Under the pieces are notes generated by a model. The model searched no databases and was not told where the DNA came from. It saw nothing but the letters and a program-made list of their open reading frames with translations. Below are positions 55,537 to 64,000 of a stretch of 64,000 bases of DNA, one piece after another (within the stretch, counting starts at the first letter, position 1; each line of letters starts with the position of its first letter). The stretch is from Rhizopus sp. PT2906. Lineage: Eukaryota > Mucoromycota > Mucoromycetes > Mucorales > Rhizopodaceae. A program made the translations under genes and the position numbers. The stretch is from assembly GCA_025529335.1 (NCBI GenBank), contig JAMYHX010000001.1, forward strand, positions 1-64,000, written 5' to 3'.

Positions 55537-56512
55537 ATGACTTCCACAGCAAAAGTAATGACACCTTCAAACGACAATGTGTTTTTATTTATACCCAATA
55601 TTATTGGTAAGAATAGACTTGTTTCTATATATACGTACACTAACTTGCAACAGGATATACGCGAATTCTTTTGGCTTCTATATCCTTGTATTATATGCCT
55701 GAACATCCTAAAGTATGCGTGCCATTATACTGTATCTCCTGCCTGTTGGACGCTGTTGATGGAAATGCTGCCCGTTATTTTGGTCAATGTAATCAAACAT
55801 ATAATATATATAGTGTCGAATAATTGTTGAAAATGACACCTGTTAGGTAGTAAGTTTGGGGCTGTACTGGATATGGTCACCGATAGGTAATAGTGTAAAA
55901 TGTGTTAAAAGAAGGGTATTTAATTATATGTAGATGTACAACGACATGTCTCTTATGTTTTCTATCCATTCGATATCCTGAGTGGACATTGATATTTCAA
56001 TTCCTTATTTCACTTGATTTTAGTTCACACTATATGCATATGTATAGGTAAGTGCTTTGTAAACATTGCTTTATATTATATATTTATACATCTATAGTTC
56101 AATGATTTCAGGATCCTCTAGCCACAAGAAGATTAGCGAGGGACAAAGCTGGTATTTACGCATCTATTATACAAATAATGTATGTGTCCCAATTATATTC
56201 TTTATTTAAAAGCGGGTAAACTAATGTTCCGTAGATCGTCTTGTTTCTTATGTGTGCTGGTAACGAACTCTTTTTTGTCTTGTTGTATATATTAAGCTTC
56301 TCTGGACCTTTGAACGGTAAGTTGGGCTATTTACTTTATGGGTGTGGCTAATGATAAAATTAGCATATTGGTGGGCTGCTCTTGGTGTCACAGGCACTGT
56401 TTGTTTTGGAAAGCAATTTATCAACATTGTTCAAATTGTCAATGCAAGTAATACACTGGCAGCAGTTGATTTAGAGGAAAGAGCAAAGAGTGAGCTTGAG
56501 AAAAATAAATAA
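55537..56512 (+). CDS. PIS1: phosphatidylinositol synthase (CDP-diacylglycerol-inositol 3-phosphatidyltransferase)
   Basis: Seven exons (55537-55606, 55654-55788, 55847-55886, 55934-56047, 56098-56179, 56235-56316, 56364-56512) give 223 residues; yeast Pis1 has 220. The CDP-alcohol phosphatidyltransferase motif D-x2-DG-x2-AR-x8-G-x3-D-x3-D is complete, from Asp56 (DAVDGNAARYFGQ) to Asp81 (SKFGAVLDMVTDR), and is interrupted by intron 2. Several hydrophobic spans surround it; the C-terminus is charged (DLEERAKSELEKNK). The enzyme makes phosphatidylinositol from CDP-DAG and inositol in the ER. An upstream frame from 55411 reads hydrophobic sequence into this ATG but looks like promoter or leader; the ATG at 55537 gives the family-like start. 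Confidence 0.94.
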
Positions 56513-56803
56513 AAAAAAACAATAATCTCTATACAAACATCCACCAATGATAAGCAGAGTACTTGTTTAAATAAGGGGAAATTGAGAGAAGGCGCATACA
56601 TAAAAGAGAGGACAGGAGAGGAGAGAGATGATAAATGAGAAAAGGGTTCATGTTGATAGACAAAGTAGATTGTCTGTGTATTATCTTTAAAGAGCGACGC
56701 GCTTTTCTTCTGTTTTGCAAGTCCCCTGTGACCTCTCTTTTGCGCGCACACATACACACACACACATCTTTGAGAAAAAAGGACTTTCTTTTTAAACAAG
56801 TCC

Positions 56804-58243
56804 ATGTCGATTAAGCAAGTACCTCTGCAAGCCAAGAATGTCAATAGTAGAGGTACTTTTGATACAAAAAAAGTCAATGACAAGGCTATAAAACCCTTAA
56901 AGAGTCGTTCTGATCAAGTGGTATGAATGAAGCAAGCTCACAGTAATATTATGGTCTAACCAATAGCATTATGAAATAGACACAAAGATCAATAAACAAC
57001 AACAATAGATCCATTTCTGCATCACAACCAACTCAATCTAAAAAGACAATTAAAAAATGCCATTCACAACCCATACACTACGATGATCTATTTGTAGACA
57101 ACGATACTCCCATTTTTAGACTACCACCCGATTGTATGATGCTCATATTTGCACAATATAACGATGCCAAGACACTCACTACATTGGCAAGCGTCTGTAG
57201 ACGATGGAGAAGAACCATTCTACAACCGCATTTGGTAAGTAACTATATACTTTTATCTGTCTGTCAATCCAACCACTTTTTTTTTTTATTATTTTTAGTG
57301 GAAAGATACCTATTATCAGCTTTATGAATTCAACCAGCATTTAAAGACACTTTGTCAACCGTATAGAACAAGCCTTCAACTCTCTTATATCCAATCACTT
57401 ACAATATCATCCTCTTCTTTGCATCAAAAAATGATACCTGGCACATTACCAAGGTTATCTGCATTCAAACAACTCAAAAAGATCCACTTGATTGACTTGT
57501 ACATAGACGATATTTCCAAAATCACCAAACTCTTTAATCATGTCAAAATACTGATATGCGACAACATACGACGAGATGACGATCGATGCACAATTCATCT
57601 GTCCATCTTTTCACACCTGCTCGAGCTAGAAGATATCCGACTTCATTTCGATCGACCCTGTAACCTCGGAGGACCCATGATGCCGTTCATGCACAATCGA
57701 AACATGATAGCACCGGTATTCCCACCCTGCCTGAAATCACTTCATCTGTTGAACGTCTATGACTTTGAAGAATCTCTCATTCGGTTGTATTCTGGGCGAC
57801 CGGTACCTTCGTCACGTACAAGTGTTGAACAAGACTTGTTGATGAAATATAAGATGCTGACCAGTCAAATCCACCTCACAACGCTCACACTTAATCGCTG
57901 TAGTTCGTTTACGGCCAGCATATGGCGTCTCTGCATGATACCATGTACCAAGAACCTCGAATACCTCTCACTCACAGGATGGAAACCGCCAGTAGTAGAT
58001 AGGGCCGATAGTGAAGAAGCCCTGACGGATTTCTTTGGAGGATTGAAACAGATTAAAGAGATTAAGCTGCATGATTTTGTCTGTACACCAGGACTTGTTC
58101 GAGGGATCAAGAAATTGGCAAGGTCGTATCGGATGAATGGGCAGACCGGTGCAATTGAAGAGTACCTTAACCAGACCCTCTTTGACTTTTCACTCTCCTT
58201 TCAAGACGGGGGTATTCGGCGCCCAAGAACTCATCAGTCATGA
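56804..58243 (+). CDS. F-box protein
   Basis: Three exons (56804-56920, 56980-57234, 57299-58243) give 438 residues. After a basic, Ser-rich N-terminus comes an F-box at about residues 85-125: PIFRLPPDCMMLIFAQYNDA, KTLTTLASVCRRWRR, and PHLWKDTYYQ completed across intron 2. The remainder contains degenerate leucine-rich segments (LKKIHLIDLYIDDISKITKL, LKSLHLLNVYDFEESLIRLY, LEYLSLTGWKPP) as in F-box/LRR proteins. Such proteins bring substrates to SCF ubiquitin ligases; the substrate is unknown and family assignment stops at F-box. The (ct)n tracts at 58303-58370 and 58490-58510 lie in its 3' region and the next promoter. Confidence 0.8.
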
Positions 58244-58295
58244 TCACAAAAAAAAGAGTGAAAAAGAAAATACGGCATGTGACAACAATAAACCT

Positions 58296-58330
58296 TTCTC
58301 TCTCTCTCTCTTTGTATCTTTCTCTCTCTT
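58296..58330 (+). repeat. (ct)n-rich pyrimidine tract
   Basis: Pyrimidine-rich repeats between the F-box gene and the Zn2Cys6 gene, repeated at 58490-58510. Similar tracts precede other genes of the window. Confidence 0.6.
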
Positions 58331-58572
58331 TTTTTTCTCTTTCACTATCATTCTCTCTTGAAAAAGTCGTTTTTGGAGGGGGGGGGGAAGATAAAGATTA
58401 ACAAGTCCGAAGTTCCCGCAATGTCAAAAGTGCGGTTAGTAAAATTTGGTTTCACTATCTTTTTTCACTTTATGTTACTCACAAGTCTTTCTCTCTCTCT
58501 CTCTCTTTTTCTTTTTAATTTAAATTATTCACTTGCTTGTGTTGGCGACATTTGCTGTTTATATAAATAACA

Positions 58573-58942
58573 ATGGGAGACAGTGAAAATAAAAGAAAAC
58601 GACTGACTCAAGCATGCGAGTTATGCAGAAGGAAAAAGGTATCTATCTTATTTTCTCTCCGCAGCAAGTGAATAATTCAATAAAACATAGATCAGGTGCG
58701 ATGGTATAAAGCCACAATGTGGAAATTGTGCGCGACTGAACAATGAATGCACTTACAGTACTCATGTCAAAAAGAGAGGACCTCGTCAAGGATATATTGA
58801 AATGCTTGAACAAAGACTAGCTAAAATGGAAAAGATATTGTTATCGTCAGACTCTACTCAGCAAACAGGAGAACAAGAGGAAAATGAACAGCCTCGTGTT
58901 AAGAGAGGTAGACCAAACAAGGATTCTGTAGATCAACAGCAA

Positions 58943-58974
<32 letters not shown>

Positions 58975-61047
58975 ACAACAACAACAGCTTCCCACTTCAC
59001 CCGCGTCGTTTTCAAGTGCGTCCAGTTTTCCTTCACCTTCTATGCTTTTACCTCAATATTCTTCTTCTTCATCAGATGATAGTAATAACGGATTACCACC
59101 TGTCAGCACTCTTGAACATTTTGCAGATCTATTTTTTACTCATATTCACACATTTTGCCCCATCATGAATGAAGCGACGTTTAGAAGAGATATTCATGAA
59201 GGTAAATGTTCAGAATTCTTGCTTCTTTGTTTGTCGGCGGCATGTGCGAGGTAGGACATACTAAAAAGAGGCTAATTGAGAGAGAGCCTTGACTCATATA
59301 TTTTGAAAACAGATTTTCAGAGCGGCCCGATATCAAACAAAATCCTCCGTGGCGCGCGGGGGAACGGTATGCGGAAAGGGCAAGACAGATGCTTATCAAA
59401 GTAATGGACGAGCCTTGTCTATCGAACCTTCAAGGTATCTCATTGTTATCTCTACATGAATATGGGTGTGGAAGAGGTCCAAGGTAAATGAAACTCCAAA
59501 TAAATATATATATATAATTAACGCTTCATAGGTGCTGGATGTATGTGGGTATGGCCATTCGTATGTCAATGGAGCTGGGGCTTCATGAGAACACACAAAC
59601 AGATGGTAATGCAACTGTAGACAAGTTGTTTGAACAAGAACTTGCACGTAGAACGTTTTGGACTGTTTTCGCAATGGACAAGTAAGAGAAGGAGAGAGTG
59701 AAAAAAAGGAGAAAGGAAGATTTATTATAGATATAGATTTTCAAGTGCTGCTACAGGTAGACCATCCACACTACAAGATACATTTTGTACAGCCTTTTTA
59801 CCTGCCAAGATATGTACATCCTGTGGTGTGAGTCAATATTACACAGAGACCTTGGATGGTAGTCAACAATTACATCTAAATATTCCAGAAGCTACAAAGA
59901 GTATGCTATTGGGAAGTTTTAGTAGTCCAGATGAGCGTCAGAGTTTAAACGACAAGATGCCACTGGAACTTCTTGCTTATTTTACGCGAGCATCGAATAT
60001 CTTGGGAAAAGTGACAGCATTTGTAAATAAAAAGTGTAAAGACATTTCTCCACATCCATATCAGCCTCATTCAGAAGTGTATCAACTGAACAAGATGATT
60101 GATGATTGGTACAATGATTTACCAGAAGGACTAAAGAACACACCAGCAAATCATGATTTCTATGCACAAACATCTCAGCAGGGTCTGTTCATTATGGTAT
60201 GTGGTTTATTCTCTTCATTATTTATGCTAACTTGTCATTAGTTACATGTACTTCATAACACAATCATCGTCCTATTGCATCGACCCTCACTTATCATTGC
60301 CGACACGATTGATAATGAAGTTGTTCTACCTGAACTAAAAGCTTATGTTATGAATAGTGTTAGGAAATGTTTGAATTCAGTCAACAATGTTACTACTTTG
60401 GTCAAGAGGATCGGTGAGCGCCGAGATATGATGCCACCTTACTTGACTTATCTGGTTTATACTGTCGCGACTGTGATTGTGAGTAATTCATTTTCACCCA
60501 AATCAAGTGAAGCAGAAGAAGCGAGGCAATCATTGGGTGTTTACTTTCAGATTCTATTGGTAACAAAATTATTTACTGACGATATCAACATATTAACCTT
60601 ATAAACACATAGTCTGCTAGGAATTATTGGGCTATGGCCGACAGATTGTATTTTATGATACGAGATTTATATACAATTCACGCAAATATGATCAAAAGAC
60701 AACGAGATCCAGCCTCCAGTGTTGGACAATCAACGCCTGAGCTATTTCATTCATCACCATCACCATTTTTTTTTCAACAACAACAACAACAACAACAACC
60801 ACAGCAGCAACAGCAATCATCGCATGTTCCAAATCTATCAAGCCAGGGACTTGCACCAGCATTGAATAATGCTGATTGGACACTTCCCCTCACAATACAA
60901 GATCAACCTCGTGATCCAGGGTTATATGGTGGATTAATAAGCAGCCCCTTGGATTTTTCTACCAGCTTGTTTCCTCCAGAGTTCAATCAACCTTTGGGGT
61001 TCTCTTCTTTTTCTGACCCATCATCGTCGAGTCAGAATAACAAATGA
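58573..61047 (+). CDS. Zn2Cys6 fungal transcription factor
   Basis: Seven exons (58573-58638, 58691-59250, 59313-59483, 59532-59681, 59731-60196, 60242-60559, 60613-61047) give 721 residues. The binuclear zinc cluster is perfect: Cys15, 18, 25, 32, 35 and 42 in CELCRRKKIRCDGIKPQC and NCARLNNEC, split by intron 1. A linker and short coiled coil (YIEMLEQRLAKMEKIL) follow, then a glutamine run (58936-58988). The fungal-specific middle homology domain covers about residues 180-480 (FFTHIHTFCPIMNEATFRRD, CWMYVGMAIRMSMELGLHEN, ELARRTFWTVFAMDKYRFSS, GRPSTL). A second Gln run lies at 60776-60815. The product is a nuclear DNA-binding regulator; targets cannot be inferred. It resembles the xylanolytic-regulator type but no orthologue is named. 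Confidence 0.92.
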
Positions 61048-61921
61048 TAGACTCAGTGTGCTTGTGTAAATAAAGTCCTCACGTTATTGGGTTAATCTTG
61101 TTTCTCTATTCATTATTTTTACATCTTAAATCATTTTATTAAATAAATTAAACAAAGGCAACTAAGCCATAAGCAAAAGTATTAAAATATAAGATGTAAC
61201 GGGAGCCACTTGCATTGGATCAGAAACATTTCCTTCCAGGGTAAAAAGTGAGAGAGGAATGGATACAGAAAGTGAATGTGAAGTTTAAGGTGATAGGCAG
61301 TAGTTGTGTCAACTTTTATAGGCGAAACAAGGTGAGAGCTTGGTGGTATCAATGGAAATAAACTAGACAATGAAACGGGCATCAGAAGATACAGACAAAG
61401 GGTCAGAACTGCACAGAACAAAATGAGGGCTCATGACAAAAGCAAATTAAGACTTGGAGCTTGTTCCGGTAAAACGATGATGTTGGCATGGAGCTCAACA
61501 ACCTGGGAGCCAAAAAACCACACGGCCGTCTATGTGAATGCCTGTGTTTCAATGGTCAACAGAAATCACGTTCCTTCCAAAAACAATTTTAACTGCAGTC
61601 TCTTGGCCAGATTGTGGACAAGGAGACCTAAACGACCGGTTTCTGCTATGGCTGATCCAGCTACAAGTTTGAACTGACTGAAAGTGATGGGGAAATGTGA
61701 GCTACGAAAAAAAAGATGTGTAGGTTACTGTTCTTCTTCTCCAAAGGGGGAGGGGTTGCAGAAGAAGTAACTCCAAGGGAATAAGCTTGATGTAGTGGTG
61801 CTCTTAATCGTTATCTAGCATCAGCATAGGATGGTGATGGTGGGATGTCGGGCGGCCTGTCAGAATTATCGGGAAGAGCGATTCGTCAGATGAATCAGAC
61901 GGTGAGAGCGAGTTTAATTAA
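61048..61921. other. region without a supported gene; possible decayed frame
   Basis: On the minus strand around 61640-61430 a frame reads AETGRLGLLVHNLAKRLQLK, TGA, FLLTIETQAFT, TAG, TAVWFFGSQVVELHANIIVL, which looks coding despite two stops. The evidence is thin and no family is recognised. The rest shows no structure. Confidence 0.3.
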
Positions 61922-62146
61922 AGAGACGATAGACGCACTCACAACTTGCCAACAATGAAAGACGTTGCTGCAGTCATTCCTACTGAGTATAGCGATAGAA
62001 ATTTCGGTGATATCGTCCTTACCTTGAGAGGTAACAATAGAAATAATAGTCTTGGTCAAAGACATGATTTTGAGCAGTACTTTCAGTGTATCAGCCAGGC
62101 TCATATTAAATACAAGTCAACACACTACGTTCATGAAAACATATAG
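61922..62146 (+). mobile_element. Helitron helicase-like (Rep) domain fragment
   Basis: In one frame after TAA at 61919-61921 the sequence reads RRTHNLPTMKDVAAVIPTEY, SDRNFGDIVLTLRGNN, and after a short linker FEQYFQCISQAHIKYKSTHY. DVAAVIP-x-EYSDRNFxDIVLTLRG followed by QRISQAH-x(4)-THYV resembles the N-terminal helicase-like domain of fungal Helitron transposons, which begins with a PTxxEVAAxI block. Only about 75 codons remain, ending at a stop; no helicase motifs follow. It is a relic of a rolling-circle transposon. Confidence 0.6.
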
Positions 62147-62465
62147 ATGATGCTAGAGTTCGTGTTTCTTCTTTTCTCTCTTCACTGTTACTTCTTCAAT
62201 CACTGTTCCTGGTGTTTAGATGATGATTCATGACCATCGTGTGTCATTTTAGTATCCTTATCCCATCACTTTTATAAAGAAAACTACTTTGAGGGCCACA
62301 CTAAGAAGTGCAGTGTGTCAAAAGTGGAGTACTTTTTTAATCGAGAACCATTTTGCTATCAAAGAAAATATGATTAATTAATAAAAACAATGTTGTCGAT
62401 CGTTAATTTGACATGACAAGGCTATCCACAGTTACTTTTCCTTTTCCCTTTTTCTTTACTTCAAC

Positions 62466-63414
62466 ATGAAGCGAAAGAAAGACGATGATCCTTCGCCTCC
62501 AAAGGCAAAGCGAAATAAAGGGAAAGGTATGTAAGCTGCAAGGTTGATATGTCATTTATTAAGGGCTTATTAACTGTCGATCGCGGGCTCCCTTCTTTGT
62601 TTGCACAAACACAAACTCATTCAAAAATACACCTTTAGAAGCAGGTGATAATAATTTTCAAGAAGCTCCATTACTTAGAAAAGGTAAAGATAAACATCTA
62701 TTAGTTCCATCTGTTTTATAACAGATTTTGCAATAGACAAGAACATCTGTACTACTTTGAAAGCTGCTAAAGAAAACACATCTGCTCCTGGTCCCTCAAA
62801 TGTTGTCATCAATGAAAAAACATCTATGCCTGCAGTCAACAGAGACACAAGTGTTCAAGCTGTATTACCTGCTCCTACTCTTTCCACTAGCTGTACTTCT
62901 ACTCCTATCAAGGCATCCAAGAAATATCAAGACAAGGTTGATAAGGCTGAAGCACTTAAAAAGGAAAAGAGAAAAGAACAAGACGACAACAAATGAGCAA
63001 AAACAAGTACGATGTCCTTCTTGTAATGGAACCGATCACTCTCGCTCCTCCAGCAAGTTATGTCCTATGAATAAGTCAAAAACGAAGCCTCCAAAGCCCA
63101 AGGATACCGTCAAGAAAACTTCTCTAATCAAGACATTTTTGGCTAATACTTGCAAATATCCCAAGTTCGTTATCTTGATTCAAGAAGTAGCTGACCATAT
63201 TACTCAACTGGTATATGCTAGCTCCATTTTTACTAATTACTATTTCTTGGAACTTCTCGAGAATGGTGAAGAACTACCTGTAGTCACTCAAAACCTGTTC
63301 TATAACATATTTTCCATCTTTGCTGGCCAAGGAAAACATGTCACTGATAGTATCAAGAAGAGCTTCAAGACCTTTTGTGAATCTACTTCTCTTACTCGAT
63401 TTGGGTCAAAGTGA
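62466..63414 (+). pseudogene. zinc-knuckle repeat-family gene broken by a frameshift
   Basis: Exons 62466-62526, 62639-62683 and 62725-62996 splice cleanly into a Lys-rich frame (MKRKKDDDPSPPKAKRNKGK, then QEAPLLRKDFAIDKNICTTL) that stops at 62994-62996. In the +1-shifted frame from about 62975 the protein continues: VRCPSCNGTDHSRSSSKLCP, TSLIKTFLANTCKYPKFVIL, VYASSIFTNYYFLELLENGE and NLFYNIFSIFAGQGKHVTDS, to a stop at 63414. CPSC-x3-DHxRSxSKxCP is a zinc-knuckle-like Cys/His motif. The two halves plainly belong together and the break falls in an A-rich run. I recall this protein type as multi-copy in Mucorales genomes, but that is memory and not evidence from this window. Its function is unknown. 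Confidence 0.6.
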
Positions 63415-63480
63415 AGAGACACTCGGTCCTCAAGTGTGAATCTTGTAATACGGTGTAGAATGGCGATGTGAACAGTGGAT

Positions 63481-63483
<3 letters not shown>

Positions 63484-63511
<28 letters not shown>
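63484..63511. repeat. (ta)n microsatellite
   Basis: About 14 uninterrupted TA units, 70 bp downstream of the frameshifted zinc-knuckle gene. It also lengthens a meaningless minus-strand frame. Confidence 0.95.
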
Positions 63512-63515
<4 letters not shown>

Positions 63516-63707
63516 CAACAATGAAAGTCTCCCCCACTTCAAATAGCCTATAAAAGATTAATTGTACTCCTGGATTTAATGTCCTGTCTATAACGGCAGT
63601 GTATTCCTTAACACTTTGGTAAGTATAAAATGGATAAGGTATTCTTTTTTTATTCATTAGTCTTCTAGTTTAATAAACTATAGTTTACATTATATTCTAT
63701 ATATATA

Positions 63708-64000
63708 TTAATCACTATCATGATAACTGTTTGGTTTTTGAGTTTGATATGAAAACCTCTGAGCGTACGTCTTTTGTGGTTTCTTTCGGACACCATTTTC
63801 ATAATGAATGACAGTAGCAAAAGCATAAGCTTCATCACTACTACAGCTGCTGGCGTCATCATCATCATCATCACCTTGTTCTTCTGTATCACGGGGTATA
63901 TTTAATGTGGTATATCGATTACAACGAGAATGTCGTTCGATCATGTGCCAAAGAGTACGTTGGCAGTGTAGTCTATATTGTTCTCTTTGTGCTATGTTTG
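63708..64000 (-). CDS. 3' end of an unrecognised gene, cut by the window edge
   Basis: The frame is open from the right edge (64000) to a stop at 63708-63710, so the 5' part lies outside. Visible residues read QYRLHCQRTLWHMIERHSRC, then an acidic run (EEQGDDDDDDASSCSSDEAY) and a basic end (VRKKPQKTYAQRFSYQTQKP). An ATG occurs at 63944 but the frame is open above it, so it is not assumed to be the start. The acidic, Ser-rich tail suggests a nuclear or regulatory protein; no family is recognised. Confidence 0.5.
   Translation of the reverse strand, partial: NIAQREQYRLHCQRTLWHMIERHSRCNRYTTLNIPRDTEEQGDDDDDDASSCSSDEAYAFATVIHYENGVRKKPQKTYAQRFSYQTQKPNSYHDSD

Noticed and set aside
1..64000. CRISPR arrays, rRNA genes, prokaryotic operons
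   Set aside because: No spaced direct repeats or rRNA-like sequence were seen, and the intron-rich gene structure is eukaryotic.

Overview
The window is nuclear DNA of an early-diverging filamentous fungus, most probably a member of the Mucorales. It is AT-rich, genes sit on both strands, and almost every gene is cut by short introns of about 40-66 bp with clear donor, branch and acceptor signals. By following conserved protein families across these introns I assembled 27 protein-coding models (25 spliced, two of them single-exon or edge-truncated) with about 99 introns; the spliced models end in frame with lengths divisible by three. No rRNA, convincing tRNA or CRISPR array was seen.

Layout. 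1-2.0 kb: weak coding traces. 2.0-7.9 kb: a tandem-repeat protein, a THO1/SARNP mRNA-export protein, an NTA1 N-terminal amidase, the splicing factor PRP46/PLRG1 and a RIM2-type mitochondrial carrier. 8.0-10.6 kb: two decayed mobile-type reading frames placed head to head, one carrying the C-terminal RuvC and zinc-ribbon signature of a Fanzor (eukaryotic TnpB) nuclease. 10.7-15.6 kb: SNX3, TRM1, PTRHD1, DASH subunit DAD3 and a small YABBY-like HMG protein. 17.7-21.0 kb: a RING/TRAF zinc-finger protein and an orphan response regulator. 23.9-36.9 kb: a UFD1-family protein, a 14-exon kinesin-6, a 16-exon TRM3/TARBP1 rRNA-type SpoU methyltransferase and TMEM223. 37-46 kb: a gene-poor AT-rich stretch holding another decayed gene, a GC-rich APSES/KilA-N gene and a TA-flanked MITE. 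46.4-61 kb: RPS3, a PGRMC/DAP1 haem protein, UDP-glucuronate decarboxylase, the Rab GTPase SEC4, KCS1, a DUF202 protein, phosphatidylinositol synthase PIS1, an F-box protein and a Zn2Cys6 transcription factor. 61-64 kb: a Helitron fragment, a frameshifted zinc-knuckle repeat-family gene, and a gene running off the right edge.

The genes are ordinary housekeeping loci and are not operonic. Functional themes recur: RNA handling (THO1, PRP46, TRM1, PTRHD1, TRM3, RPS3), membrane traffic and lipid signalling (SNX3, SEC4, PIS1, KCS1, DAP1), and mitosis (DAD3, kinesin-6). The most unusual items are the Fanzor relic and its decayed partner, the shared nonsense-mutation pattern in the decayed genes, four GC-AG introns, the MITE, and the GC-rich APSES island. 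All assignments come from reading the sequence and from remembered family motifs; no database search was run.
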